A stretch of 64,000 nucleotides of DNA from Leucobacter tardus (GCF_017583045.1 NZ_JAGFBF010000001.1:682001-746000); one strand, 5' to 3'; shown: positions 17,862 through 28,857, numbered from the stretch's first letter. Made by a program: numbers and translations. The notes: generated from the sequence alone by a model not told the origin.

Positions 17862-17865
<4 letters not shown>
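17122..17865 (-). CDS. galC: 4-carboxy-4-hydroxy-2-oxoadipate aldolase (RraA/LigK/GalC family)
   Basis: A 247-residue RraA-fold protein. VLCWPGDNLMIHAAIEQ and the region GDLFATALHARGVRGIV followed by TTTGVRD (about residues 108-135) reproduce the Gly-x20-Arg-Asp metal and pyruvate enolate site of class II aldolases in this family. It would split 4-carboxy-4-hydroxy-2-oxoadipate into pyruvate and oxaloacetate, the last step of the gallate and protocatechuate 4,5-cleavage routes. Start GTG at 17865 shares GTGA with the galB stop, behind a GGAGAG ribosome-binding site. RraA-fold proteins also include an RNase E inhibitor, but the operon context argues against that here. Confidence 0.85.
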
Positions 17866-20198
<2,333 letters not shown>

Positions 20199-20214
20199 CC
20201 GCGGCCGGCGCCCG

Positions 20215-21135
20215 TCACCCGTCGCCGTGGATGACGGAGAACTGGCCCGATGAGCCGCTGATCGCGCGCGTGACGGTGGCCGAGAACCAGTCGAGTGCGG
20301 CCGAGTGCTGCGTTGAGTGACGCCGGTACAGTCGCACCGAAACGGGATCCATGGCGAAGGGGAGCGGTTGCACGGTCAGTGGCCACGTGGCCGCCCATCC
20401 TTCGGCGATGGTGTCTGGCACCGTGGCGACGAGCTCGGGGTCACCGGCGAGCGCGACGGGGAGTGCGGCGATGCGGTGGACGACGACGCGGGGTGTCAGT
20501 GCGATGCCGGCGCGCGCGAGCGCCGCGTCGAGCGGACCGATGCCGGAGTCTCCTGACACTCGGAGGTGCGCGGCGCCGGCGTAGCGTTCGCGTGTGAGGC
20601 GCCCGCGGGCGAGCGGGTTGTCGGCGGACATCGCGACACCGTATCCCTGCCGCTTGATGACGGTGCTCTCGAACGCGGCCGGGAGCGCCGCCGGGGTGAT
20701 GGCGAGATCGATGCTGCCGCGCGACAACTGCTCGGGTAGGTGGTCGGGGTGCGCCGGCACGACCTCGAGGCGCATGCGTGGGGCTCGAGCCCGTACCGCC
20801 CGCAGGATCGCGGGGAGCCAGCCGATCTCGCCGAGCTCGGAGAGCGCGATTCTGAGGTGACGGTCCGACTCCGCCGGATCGAAGCCGTGCAGTCCGTCGA
20901 CGGCGCGATCGATGGTCAGCAGGGCACCCCGGAGTTCCGGGTAGAGCGCGTGGGCCGCATGCGTGGGCTCCATGGTGCGGCCGACGCGCTCGAAGAGCGG
21001 ATCGTCGAGCTGCTGCCTGAGCTTGGTGAGCGCCTGGCTCACGGCGGGTGGGGTGACGAATAGGCGCGCGGCCGCAGCGGTGATGCCTCGCGCTTCGTAG
21101 ATCGAGACGAAGACGCGCACGAGGGAGAGGTCCAT
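20215..21135 (-). CDS. LysR-family transcriptional regulator
   Basis: A 306-residue LysR protein: winged helix at residues 1-60 (AAAARLFVTPPAVSQALTKL) and a periplasmic-binding-like effector domain from about residue 90. It is convergent with copy 1 of the O-demethylase and divergent from copy 2. The 112-nt spacer at 21136-21247 is AT-richer and holds TTCATGAA, a possible half of a LysR site. LysR activators normally control the divergent gene in response to a pathway metabolite, so copy 2 is the likely target. Confidence 0.9.
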   Translation of the reverse strand: MDLSLVRVFVSIYEARGITAAAARLFVTPPAVSQALTKLRQQLDDPLFERVGRTMEPTHAAHALYPELRGALLTIDRAVDGLHGFDPAESDRHLRIALSELGEIGWLPAILRAVRARAPRMRLEVVPAHPDHLPEQLSRGSIDLAITPAALPAAFESTVIKRQGYGVAMSADNPLARGRLTRERYAGAAHLRVSGDSGIGPLDAALARAGIALTPRVVVHRIAALPVALAGDPELVATVPDTIAEGWAATWPLTVQPLPFAMDPVSVRLYRRHSTQHSAALDWFSATVTRAISGSSGQFSVIHGDG

Positions 21136-21247
21136 GAAGGTTTACTGTATCCCGATTCACTTTTCATGAAGCAGTACAGGGGTGAAAGTGCGCCCGCGAA
21201 CCGTACGGTGGGCGTATCCCCGCAGGATCGTGATCGAAGGAGCTCAC

Positions 21248-22630
21248 ATGCAGCAGTCAGCCGCCACCGCTATCGCCGCCGCCGGCGGACCCGTCGCCTA
21301 CCTGCGCAACGCGCAGGCGTTGCCGACGCAGTTCCCGGTCAGACCCGAGTTCACCAATTGGATCTCCGAGCAGCGCGCGTGGCGAGAGTCCGTGGCGCTG
21401 CTTGATCAATCGCACCACATGAGCGACCTGTTCATCACCGGGCCGGATGCCGCGCGTCTGCTCAGCGATGTCGGCGTCAACAGCTTCGCCCGGTTCCCGC
21501 GCGACTCCGCCAAGCAGTTCATCGCGGTGAACCACGAGGGGTACCTCATCGGCGATGCAATCCTCTTCCATCTCGACGGTGAGGCGGGGGCGACAGGAGA
21601 CACCTACGACCTGGTCGGTTGGCACATGGTGCTCGACTGGGTGGAGTACCACGGCGAGACCGGGAACTACGACGTGCGCTTCGAGCGGGACCCCAACTCG
21701 ATCGCGCGTGCCGCTGCGGGCGGAGGAGACCCGAAGCTGTATCGATATGAGCTCCAGGGTCCGCAGGCCCTGGAGCTGCTGGAGCGGGTGACCGGTCGAC
21801 CGGCACCCGAGACGCGGTTCTTCGGTATGGAGACCTTCGAGATCGCCGGCGTCGAGGTCCGATCGCTGCGGCACGGCATGGCGGGGATGCCCGGTTTCGA
21901 GCTCTTCGGGCCGTGGGTCGAGGGGGAGCGCGTGCGCGATGCGATCATCGAGGCGGGCGCGGAGTTCGGTCTCACGCTCGTCGGTTCACGGGCGTACTCA
22001 TCGGCGAACCTCGAGTCGGCCTGGGTGCCCTCGCCGCTTCCCGCAATCTTCACCGGCGAGGGAAGCGCCGCGTACCTCGAATGGCTGCCGGCGGCACGAC
22101 TCGGCTCGTTGGCCGGATCGTTCGAGGCGGAAGGCATCGAGGAGTATTACCTGTCGCCGTTCGAACTCGGCTACGGGCGCAGTGTGAAGTTCGACCACGA
22201 CTTCATCGGTCGCGCCGCGCTCGAGCAGCGTGCGGCAGCGGGTGGGCGGGTGAAGGTGTCGCTGCTCTGGGATGCGGAGGATGTGGCTTCGATCCAGCGC
22301 TCCGCGTACGAGCCGGGGGTGCCTGCGAAGTTCCTGGAGTTCCCGAAGGCCCGCTACGGCCAGCACCAGGTGGACCGCGTGCGCATCGGCGAGGCGACCG
22401 TCGGCCTGTCGCACGACGTGGGCTACAGCGTGAACGAGCAGGCCTTCCTCTCCCTCGCCAGCGTGGATCCGGAGTTCGCCGCACCCGGGACGCAGGTGGA
22501 GGTGGTGTGGGGCGAGGATCCGGCGACGGGCAAGCCGGCTGCCGAGCGCCACCGGCAGGTGCGGGTGCGCGCCACCGTCGCCGAGGCGCCGTACTCGCGA
22601 TTCGCTCGCGAGGACTATCGACGCTCGTGA
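21248..22630 (+). CDS. THF-dependent aromatic O-demethylase-like protein, divergent copy 2
   Basis: A 460-residue member of the LigM/DesA branch of the GcvT fold. It shares the family blocks ([62 protein letters not shown]) but differs clearly from copies 1 and 3. It has an insertion GEAGATGDTYDLVGWHM near residue 120 where they have [11 protein letters not shown], and a different C-terminal third. That pattern suggests another methoxyaromatic substrate. A longer frame exists upstream, but GAAGGAG just before the ATG at 21248 fixes the start. The gene is divergent from lysR. Confidence 0.8.
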   Translation: MQQSAATAIAAAGGPVAYLRNAQALPTQFPVRPEFTNWISEQRAWRESVALLDQSHHMSDLFITGPDAARLLSDVGVNSFARFPRDSAKQFIAVNHEGYLIGDAILFHLDGEAGATGDTYDLVGWHMVLDWVEYHGETGNYDVRFERDPNSIARAAAGGGDPKLYRYELQGPQALELLERVTGRPAPETRFFGMETFEIAGVEVRSLRHGMAGMPGFELFGPWVEGERVRDAIIEAGAEFGLTLVGSRAYSSANLESAWVPSPLPAIFTGEGSAAYLEWLPAARLGSLAGSFEAEGIEEYYLSPFELGYGRSVKFDHDFIGRAALEQRAAAGGRVKVSLLWDAEDVASIQRSAYEPGVPAKFLEFPKARYGQHQVDRVRIGEATVGLSHDVGYSVNEQAFLSLASVDPEFAAPGTQVEVVWGEDPATGKPAAERHRQVRVRATVAEAPYSRFAREDYRRS

Positions 22631-22667
22631 CCGTCTGAATCGGCCGCGTCGCCCTCTCGTCCAATCA

Positions 22668-22684
22668 ATTCCGTTGAACGGAAT
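22668..22684. promoter_or_regulatory. Perfect copy of the IclR-site palindrome before the ABC operon
   Basis: ATTCCGTTGAACGGAAT is a perfect inverted repeat around one central base. It differs at only two positions from the palindrome between iclR and the P450 operon (12754-12770). It lies 79 nt upstream of the -35 box of the transporter promoter, so it may be an activator site. Confidence 0.65.
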
Positions 22685-22748
22685 TTCGGGCGTCGAGGGT
22701 GTGCGCCGCGCACCATAATGAACATGCGCGGACAACGTGTCTGCAACT

Positions 22749-22771
22749 TTGTCAGATAAATTGTTGACAAT
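22749..22771. promoter_or_regulatory. Candidate GntR-type operator site B, ABC operon
   Basis: TTGTCA (22749-22754) and TGACAA (22765-22770) form an inverted repeat. ATTGTTGACAAT (22760-22771) is identical to the 12-mer in site A. The GTCA to TGAC frame is 18 nt in both places. It covers the -35 box of the ABC operon promoter. Confidence 0.65.
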
Positions 22772-22792
22772 CCGCGCGAGGATTTCTAGTGT
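22764..22792 (+). promoter_or_regulatory. Promoter of the HAAT-type ABC operon
   Basis: Consensus TTGACA (22764-22769), a 17-nt spacer and TAGTGT (22787-22792) give a good vegetative promoter. The start would lie near 22799, about 65 nt before the first gene. The operator at 22749-22771 overlaps the -35 box. The rest of the 232-nt gap 22631-22862 holds only this promoter, the palindrome at 22668 and the leader. Confidence 0.7.
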
Positions 22793-22862
22793 CGGAACTG
22801 CTTCTGGCGCGGATCTGGAAGACCCGTTGAATCAATGGTGATGAACAGGGAGTGCTGAGGCT

Positions 22863-23645
22863 ATGGCGGCTCAATTGACCTTGCAGGGAGTGGACCTCCG
22901 GTTCGGAGGTGTCACGGTGCTGCGCGATGTCGGATTCGCGGTCGAGCCCGGCCAGGTGTTCGGACTGGTCGGCCCGAACGGAGCCGGCAAGACCTCGCTC
23001 TTCAACTGCATCAGCGGGCACTACCGGCCGAGCTCCGGATCGATTCGGATCGATGACACCGAGGTGCGCGGCTCGCGCCCGGCGCAGATGGCCGGTCACG
23101 GGCTCGCGCGCACCTTCCAGCACCCCGCACTGCAGTTGCGCGAGACCGTGCTCGAGAACGTCATGCTCGGTGCCCACACGCGGCTGCCCGGCGGCCCGCT
23201 GTCGTGGTCGCTGCGCTTCCCCCGAGTCACCCGGTCCGAGAGCGCACTGCGTGCGGAAGCACTGCAGCTGCTCGAGGAGAACGGTCTCGGGTGGGCCGCC
23301 CATCGTCGCGCCGATGAGCTGTCGCACGGGCTGCACAAGGGCGTCGAGCTCTGCCGAGCGCTCATGAGTCGACCGCGCCTCCTGCTGCTCGATGAGCCCG
23401 CGGCCGGGCTGCCCCACTCGGAGGTCGAGCAGCTCATCGAGACCGTGCGGCGTCTGGGACGCGAGTCCGACGTCACCATTGTCATCGTCGAGCACCACAT
23501 GGGGCTCATCGCGGCACTGACCGACCGGGTCGTCGTGCTCGACCACGGGGCGAAACTCCTCGAGGGAACGGCGGCCGAGGCGCAGTCCGATCCGCGCGTC
23601 ATCGAGGCCTACATCGGAAAGGACGACGCCGATGCCGCTGCTTGA
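22863..23645 (+). CDS. livG: HAAT-type ABC importer ATPase (LivG-like)
   Basis: A 260-residue ATPase with Walker A GPNGAGKTS (about residues 37-45), Walker B LLLLDEPAAGLP (about 173) and the switch histidine in VEHHMGL. The signature region reads LSHGLHKGVELCRAL, altered from LSYGQQR but in the right place and typical of degenerate LivG signatures. It energises import together with the next four genes. In this context the substrate is more likely an aromatic acid than leucine, an inference from position only. It overlaps livF by 14 nt. Confidence 0.9.
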   Translation: MAAQLTLQGVDLRFGGVTVLRDVGFAVEPGQVFGLVGPNGAGKTSLFNCISGHYRPSSGSIRIDDTEVRGSRPAQMAGHGLARTFQHPALQLRETVLENVMLGAHTRLPGGPLSWSLRFPRVTRSESALRAEALQLLEENGLGWAAHRRADELSHGLHKGVELCRALMSRPRLLLLDEPAAGLPHSEVEQLIETVRRLGRESDVTIVIVEHHMGLIAALTDRVVVLDHGAKLLEGTAAEAQSDPRVIEAYIGKDDADAAA

Positions 23646-24342
23646 ACTGCAGGATGTCACCGCCTCGTACGCGTCGGTTCAGGTGCTCGACGGGATCTCG
23701 TTGTCGGTGCCCGAGGGCGGTGCCGTCGGGGTCCTCGGGGCGAACGGCGCGGGCAAGACGACCACACTGCGCGCCATCACCGGCGTGGTGAGGGCCGGAG
23801 GATCCATCCGGTTCCTGGGGCGCGATATTCGCGGTCTGCGGCCCGATCAGGTCGCGGCGCTCGGAATCGCGCACGTGCCCGAGGGGCGCGGTACGCTCGG
23901 CGACCTCACCGTGCGCGAGAACCTCAAGGTCGGCGCGTATCTGCGGAAGGATCGAGCGGGCATCGCGTCCGACATCGACTACTGCCTCGACCTCTTTCCG
24001 CAGCTCAAGGAGCGGGTGAGTGCGAACGGGTCGACGCTCTCCGGCGGCGAGCAGCAGATGCTCGCGGTCGCGCGAGCGTTCATGGCGAAACCGAAGCTGC
24101 TCCTGCTCGACGAGGCCTCACTCGGTCTCGCTCCCGGCACCGCGAAGTCCGTCTACCAGGCGATCAAACGGCTCCGCGTCGAGTCGGGCATCTCGATGCT
24201 CGTCGTCGAGCAGAATGCGAACCTGGCCTTCTCGCTGGTCGACGAGGCGGTCGTGCTCGAGACGGGACGGAGCGTGCTCTCAGGACCGACCGAAGAGTTG
24301 CGCACCATGGACGAAATCCGACGCGCCTACCTGGGAGGTTGA
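23632..24342 (+). CDS. livF: HAAT-type ABC importer ATPase (LivF-like)
   Basis: A 236-residue ATPase with Walker A GANGAGKTT (about 35-43), signature LSGGEQQMLAVARAF (about 134-148), Walker B LLLLDEASLGLAP and the switch His replaced by Gln in VVEQNANLAF, as in LivF proteins. The Walker B is followed by Ala-Ser rather than the usual Pro-Ser. It pairs with the LivG-like subunit. The ATG lies inside the 3' end of livG behind GGAAAGGA, indicating coupled translation. Confidence 0.92.
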   Translation: MPLLELQDVTASYASVQVLDGISLSVPEGGAVGVLGANGAGKTTTLRAITGVVRAGGSIRFLGRDIRGLRPDQVAALGIAHVPEGRGTLGDLTVRENLKVGAYLRKDRAGIASDIDYCLDLFPQLKERVSANGSTLSGGEQQMLAVARAFMAKPKLLLLDEASLGLAPGTAKSVYQAIKRLRVESGISMLVVEQNANLAFSLVDEAVVLETGRSVLSGPTEELRTMDEIRRAYLGG

Positions 24343-24345
24343 GAC

Positions 24346-25227
24346 ATGGGCACCTTCATCCAACTGCTGATCGACGGGCTCTCCACGGGTTCCATCTACG
24401 CGGCACTCGCGCTCGCCATCGTGCTGGTGCACCAGGCCACGGGCATGGTGAACTTCGCGCAGGGCGCGATGGCCGTGCTCTCCGGATACATCGCGTTCAC
24501 CTTCCTGGGCTTCGGCGTTCCCCTCATCCTGGCGATCCTCATCACCGTCGTGATCTCGTTCTTCGTCGGTGCGATCGTCGAGCGGGTGCTGATCCGCAAG
24601 TTCGAGCAGGGCAACCCCGACACCGCGGTAGTGGTGACGATCGGCTTGCTGACCCTCATCACCGGCATCTGCGCATGGCTGTGGTCGTACAACAACCAGC
24701 TGTTCCCGTCGCTCTTCCCGAACCAGACCATCGCATTGCTCGGGGCCTCGGTGAGCGTGCGCTCGCTCGGCACCATCATCGTGATCCTCGCGATCATGGG
24801 CCTGCTGCAGCTCATGTTCGTCGGTACGAAACTCGGGCTCGCCCTGCGTGCGGTGTCGATCAACCAGCAGTCGGCGGCGTTCGCCGGCATGCCCGTCGGC
24901 AGGCTGCTCATGGTGGGCTGGGGACTCGCGGCCGCGCTCGGCGCCGTCGCGGGCGTGCTGGTCGCCCCGCAGCTCACCCTGACGCCCGGCATGATGGACA
25001 CGGCCCTGGTGTACGCGCTCGCCGCCGTGATCCTCGGCGGGCTGACGAGCCCGGTCGGGGTCGTCGTGGCGGCGGCGCTGATCGGCGTGCTCGAGAATCT
25101 CGCAGCCGTCTACGTCCCCTTCATCGGTCACGACCTGAAGGTCGCGGTCCCCTTCATCCTGATCTTCGTGGTCCTCGTCGTAAGACCCCAGGGCCTGTTC
25201 GGCCGGAAAACGGTGGTGAGAGTCTGA
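24346..25227 (+). CDS. livH: HAAT-type ABC importer permease (LivH-like)
   Basis: A 293-residue integral membrane protein with about eight hydrophobic segments. DGLSTGSIYAALALAIVLVH near the N-terminus and MVNFAQGAMAVLSGYIA are LivH hallmarks, and FAGMPVGRLLMVGWGLAAAL is the cytoplasmic loop that contacts the ATPases. It follows livF by 3 nt behind GGGAGG and its TGA shares a base with the livM ATG. It forms half of the membrane channel. Confidence 0.93.
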   Translation: MGTFIQLLIDGLSTGSIYAALALAIVLVHQATGMVNFAQGAMAVLSGYIAFTFLGFGVPLILAILITVVISFFVGAIVERVLIRKFEQGNPDTAVVVTIGLLTLITGICAWLWSYNNQLFPSLFPNQTIALLGASVSVRSLGTIIVILAIMGLLQLMFVGTKLGLALRAVSINQQSAAFAGMPVGRLLMVGWGLAAALGAVAGVLVAPQLTLTPGMMDTALVYALAAVILGGLTSPVGVVVAAALIGVLENLAAVYVPFIGHDLKVAVPFILIFVVLVVRPQGLFGRKTVVRV

Positions 25228-26255
25228 TGTCGCCTCTGCTCAAGAAGCCCGCAATTCGTTGGGCCGCTCTCGGTGTGCTGATCGTGCTCGCTGTCGTGCT
25301 TCCGCTCGTGCTGCCCGAGATCGCGAACGATACCATCGCCCGCATCATCGTCTTCGCAGTGGCGGTGCTCGGCCTGAACGTGGTCATGGGGTACGCGGGG
25401 CAGGTGTCGCTCGGACAGATCTTCTTCCTGGGTCTCGGTGCGTACGTCACCGCGTACGGCGTCACGCACGACTGGAACATCGTGCTCACGTTCGTGCTCG
25501 CCCTCATCATTCCGGCGCTCGCCGGACTGCTCATCGCGTTGGCGGCCGCGCGTCTCGGGGGCCTCGCCATCGCGATGGTGACGATCGCGTTGCCGATCGT
25601 CGGGTTGCCGCTCGCGAAACGACTGAGCGACTGGACGGGCGGGTCGCAGGGCGTCTCGTCGCGGTTCTCGGACGCCCCCGAGTGGACCGGCCTCTATAAC
25701 GATCAGTGGAAGCTCTACCTCGTGATCGTCATCGCCGCCGTGACGTTCGCACTCGTGCGCAACTTCGTGCGCGGCAAGTTCGGCCGCGCGCTCGCCATCG
25801 TGAAGGAGAACCCTGCCGTCGCCTCGTCGATGGGCATCTCCCCGTACTGGACCAAGGTGCTCGCCTTCACGATCGCGTCGCTCGTGGGTGGCGTGAGCGG
25901 CTTCCTCTACATGACCGTGCTGCAGTACACGTCGCCCGAGACGCTCTCGTTCCACCACTCGATCACGCTGGTCGCCTCGATGGTGATCGGCGGCGCCGCG
26001 ACCATGGTGGGTTCGGTCATCGGCGGCGTCTACTACGTCTTCGTACCGGTGCTGACGAATGCGATCGACCCGAACCTGACGGCCGCGCTGCAGGGCGCGA
26101 TCCTGCTGCTCGTCCTGTTCCTGCTTCCCGGCGGTCTGGCGTCGTTGCCCCGCACCCTCGCCGGACTCCGAAAGTCGTCCGGGTCCCGACCCGGTGCTCC
26201 ACCCGCGGACGCGGGCGCTCCGTCGCCCGAAGCCCGCACCCAGAGTTCGCAGTAG
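25227..26255 (+). CDS. livM: HAAT-type ABC importer permease (LivM-like)
   Basis: A 342-residue membrane protein. GLNVVMGYAGQVSLGQIFFLG (about residues 47-67) and the coupling loop KENPAVASSMGISPYWTKVL (about 192-211) match LivM. The last 30 residues are a hydrophilic Pro/Ala/Ser-rich tail that is not needed for the fold. The start ATG is set by overlap with the livH stop. With LivH it makes the translocation pore. Confidence 0.92.
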   Translation: MSPLLKKPAIRWAALGVLIVLAVVLPLVLPEIANDTIARIIVFAVAVLGLNVVMGYAGQVSLGQIFFLGLGAYVTAYGVTHDWNIVLTFVLALIIPALAGLLIALAAARLGGLAIAMVTIALPIVGLPLAKRLSDWTGGSQGVSSRFSDAPEWTGLYNDQWKLYLVIVIAAVTFALVRNFVRGKFGRALAIVKENPAVASSMGISPYWTKVLAFTIASLVGGVSGFLYMTVLQYTSPETLSFHHSITLVASMVIGGAATMVGSVIGGVYYVFVPVLTNAIDPNLTAALQGAILLLVLFLLPGGLASLPRTLAGLRKSSGSRPGAPPADAGAPSPEARTQSSQ

Positions 26256-26276
26256 TTCATGAGAAAGGTGAGAAGA

Positions 26277-27515
26277 ATGAAGAGGAACATCAGGAAACGG
26301 GGGGTCCTCGGCGCCGTGGCGCTGTCGGCCGCTGCGCTCCTCGTCTTGAGCGCGTGCGCGCGCGACGGCGGGGGCGAGGCGAGTCCCGGCATCACGGATG
26401 AGACGATCACGCTCGGCGTGACGACGCCGTTGAGCGGCGGCACCGCCGGACCCGGAACCTGCACCGTCGCAGGGCTCCGCGCGTACATGGGGGCCGCCAA
26501 CGCCGCCGGCGGCATCGAGTTCGGCGATGGGAAGACCCGGGAGGTGCAGATCGAAGCGCTCGACGACGCCTACGATCCGCAGAAGGCCTCCTCCAACTTC
26601 CAGACGCTGAAGAACGAGGCGTTCGCCATCACCTCGGGTCTCGGCACGCCGACCAACCTCGCGTGGCGCGAGGCCGCGACCGCGGACGAGGTGCCCCAGG
26701 CGCTCGTCATGACGGGCGACCCCATCTTCAGCGACCAGGAGGAGAGCCCCTGGTCCCTCGGGTGGGTGCCGGTCTATCAGAACGAGGGCGAGGCGTTCGG
26801 TGAGATGCTCGCCTCGTCTTCCGAGGATCACAAGGTCGCGATCCTCTCGCAGAACGACGACTTCGGCGAAGGGTATGTCGAGGGTTTCAAGGAGGCGATC
26901 GCAGGGTCCGACAACATCGAGGTCGTCGGGGAACTCACCTACGAGGCGACCGACACCTCCGTCGACGCGCAGCTCACCGAGCTTGCGGCGACCGATGCCG
27001 ACGTGTTCTTCAACGCGATGTCGATCACGCCGCTCGTGATCTCCTCGCTCGAGCGGGCGCAGAGCATCGGGTGGGAGCCCAGCTGGTTCCTCCCGTCCAA
27101 CACCTCGAGCCCGGGAGCGATCCTGGAGCCGGGCGGAGCGAGTGCGTACCCCGGTGTGTACTCGGTCGCGTTCGCGAAGGCGCCCGCGTCTCCCGAGTTC
27201 TCCGATGACGAAGACGTGCAGACGTTCCTCGCGAATCTCGACGAGTACGCGGACTACTCCGACGTGCCGGCGTTCCCGCACTGCATGTGGAGCTACATGC
27301 TCGGCGCCACGCTCGAGCAGGTGTTCCAGGACATGGAGGAGCCGACGCGCGAGAGCTTCATGGAATCGCTGCGCAGTATCGAAGACTTCCAAGCGCCGCT
27401 CATGCTGGAGGGAACAACGGTGAACACGACCGAGGACGGCGAGCCGGCCGTCTCGACGGTCGTCGTGCAGAAGTACAACGGCCAGGGGTTCGACACCGTC
27501 GATCAGCTGGAGTAG
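26277..27515 (+). CDS. ABC importer substrate-binding lipoprotein (HAAT family)
   Basis: A 412-residue type I periplasmic-binding protein. A signal sequence ends in the lipobox LSAC with Cys27 as the lipidated residue. The mature part starts at ITLGVTTPLSGGTAG, as in Leu/Ile/Val and aromatic-acid binders of the Peripla_BP_6 group. An ATG at 26259 is possible, but AAAGGTG six nt before 26277 supports the later start. Encoded last in the ABC operon. Binding of methoxybenzoates or similar acids is suggested by context only. Confidence 0.9.
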   Translation: MKRNIRKRGVLGAVALSAAALLVLSACARDGGGEASPGITDETITLGVTTPLSGGTAGPGTCTVAGLRAYMGAANAAGGIEFGDGKTREVQIEALDDAYDPQKASSNFQTLKNEAFAITSGLGTPTNLAWREAATADEVPQALVMTGDPIFSDQEESPWSLGWVPVYQNEGEAFGEMLASSSEDHKVAILSQNDDFGEGYVEGFKEAIAGSDNIEVVGELTYEATDTSVDAQLTELAATDADVFFNAMSITPLVISSLERAQSIGWEPSWFLPSNTSSPGAILEPGGASAYPGVYSVAFAKAPASPEFSDDEDVQTFLANLDEYADYSDVPAFPHCMWSYMLGATLEQVFQDMEEPTRESFMESLRSIEDFQAPLMLEGTTVNTTEDGEPAVSTVVVQKYNGQGFDTVDQLE

Positions 27516-27527
27516 CACCGCGCACGA

Positions 27528-27565
27528 GCCGACGCCGGCGTTCCGGACTGCACCGGGGCGTCGGC
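27528..27565. terminator. Terminator hairpin between the ABC operon and gntR
   Basis: GCCGACGCC and GGCGTCGGC pair perfectly over 9 bp with a 20-nt loop, between two convergent genes. There is no T-run, but the stem is very stable. Confidence 0.6.
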
Positions 27566-27576
27566 GTCGTCGTGTG

Positions 27577-28227
27577 TCAGGTGTGCGTGCGCGAGATGGC
27601 CTGGATGATGGCGGCGAGGTGCGTCTCCGTCGCGGTCGCGGCGGCATCGGGGTCGCGCGCGATCACGGCGTCGACGATCGCGGCGTGCTCCTCGACGGAG
27701 GCGCTCGCCCGCTGCGGGTCGAAGGCCAGCCTGAACTGGTGCCGTGCGGCTTGGGCGCGGAGCCGTTCGAGCAGCTGGTTCGCGACCCCGTGGTCCGAGA
27801 TCTCGCGCAAGACGGCGTCCATCTCTTGGTTCAACGCCGCGTAGCGCACGAGGTCTCCCGATTCGACGGCGGTGCGCATGCCGTCGCGCAGATCTGCGAG
27901 CGCCGTGCTGCGGTCGGCGTCGATGCGTTCGGCTGCGCGTCGAGCGACCAGTACCTCGAGCCCGACGCGCACCTCGACGATCTCGATCGCCTCGTTCGGT
28001 GAGATGGCGCGGACGCGGGCGCCGCGGTTCGGCATCCGCTCGATGAGGCCTTCTCCCTCGAGCGTCATGAGGGCGTGACGCACCGAGGCGCGGGTCGCGT
28101 CGAACTCGGTGCTGAGATCGGCCTCGATCAGGCGCTGCCGCGGGACGAACTCCCCGTTCAGAATGGCTTGGCGAACGTGGTGGGCCACGCTCTCGGAGTT
28201 GGCTCGTACGGTCGACTGCTCGGACAC
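27577..28227 (-). CDS. GntR-family regulator with FCD domain
   Basis: A 216-residue FadR-subfamily repressor. The winged helix (about residues 10-75) includes FDATRASVRHALMTLEGEGL. The helical FCD effector domain follows, with the metal or ligand histidines spread over NQEMDAVLREISDHG, EEHAAIVDAV and ETHLAAI. FCD repressors sense organic or aromatic acids. The palindrome at 28255-28270 lies 28 nt before its start, so autoregulation is likely. Related elements before copy 1 of the O-demethylase and the ABC operon make it the best candidate regulator of the island. Confidence 0.9.
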   Translation of the reverse strand: MSEQSTVRANSESVAHHVRQAILNGEFVPRQRLIEADLSTEFDATRASVRHALMTLEGEGLIERMPNRGARVRAISPNEAIEIVEVRVGLEVLVARRAAERIDADRSTALADLRDGMRTAVESGDLVRYAALNQEMDAVLREISDHGVANQLLERLRAQAARHQFRLAFDPQRASASVEEHAAIVDAVIARDPDAAATATETHLAAIIQAISRTHT

Positions 28228-28254
28228 TGCGTTCCCCTATCGCCGATCATCTTG

Positions 28255-28270
28255 GCGACAATTTTGTCGC
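28255..28270. promoter_or_regulatory. Candidate GntR operator site C (autoregulatory)
   Basis: GCGACAATTTTGTCGC has 7-bp arms around a 2-nt centre. It sits in the 99-nt gap before gntR. Its right 14 nt differ at one base from 18681-18694 in site A. Confidence 0.65.
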
Positions 28271-28326
28271 ACCGGTATCGGACCATTGTGGCACGGGAAG
28301 CGGCGCAGAACGATCGTGCAGCGTGC

Positions 28327-28857
28327 TCAGTTCAGCGGCTCGCCCCGGGTGCAGACCGTGACCATCTGCGTCCCCTTCCCGTGCGGCTCCAGCGCCTCGA
28401 CGCATCCGTGCGTCGCGACGATGCGCACGGTGACGCCACGGGGATCGAGCACGCGCACGAGTGCGTCTGCGATCTGCTCGCCGAGACGTTCCTGCAGCTG
28501 GGGGCGACGGGCGGTGCTCGAGACCAGCTTCACGATCCTGCTGAACCCTGCGAGCCGGGCGCGCGGCGCGTACGTCACATCGACGCGCCCCTCGAACGGC
28601 AGCAGGTGGTGGGGGCAGATCGAACGGAACGAGACATCGGTGACCGAGACGACCTGTCCGTGCGACTCGTCCTCCGTGACCTCCATGGGGGTACCGAGTG
28701 CCTCCGCGGGGTCGGCGCCCGCCTGCGCGAACATTCCTGCCGCGAGGTCGGTCACGCGCTCAGGAGTTCTGCGGAGTTCGGCGACCTCGGGATCGACGCC
28801 CATCGCCGCGAGAAACTCCGTCACGGCGCGCATCGCACGTTCACGATCGATACTCAT
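28327..28857 (-). CDS. folE: GTP cyclohydrolase I, divergent short form
   Basis: A 176-residue FolE. ICPHHLLPFEGRVDVTYAPR supplies zinc ligands Cys81 and His84, and VATHGCVEALEP supplies His150 and Cys152. FSRIVKLVSSTARRPQLQERL matches the FolE core. GTP is opened to dihydroneopterin triphosphate, the first step to tetrahydrofolate. After Cys152 the usual MTMRGV segment is replaced, and the C-terminus differs from housekeeping FolE, which in actinobacteria is normally encoded with other fol genes. It may be a second enzyme that supplies extra folate for THF-dependent demethylation. A different pterin product is also possible. Confidence 0.82.
   Translation of the reverse strand: MSIDRERAMRAVTEFLAAMGVDPEVAELRRTPERVTDLAAGMFAQAGADPAEALGTPMEVTEDESHGQVVSVTDVSFRSICPHHLLPFEGRVDVTYAPRARLAGFSRIVKLVSSTARRPQLQERLGEQIADALVRVLDPRGVTVRIVATHGCVEALEPHGKGTQMVTVCTRGEPLN

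Noticed and set aside
25128-27647. An 839-codon open frame on the minus strand
   Set aside because: It is antisense to livH, livM and the binding-protein gene, which have clear domains, ribosome-binding sites and operon spacing. The antisense translation is repetitive in Arg, Asp and Glu.
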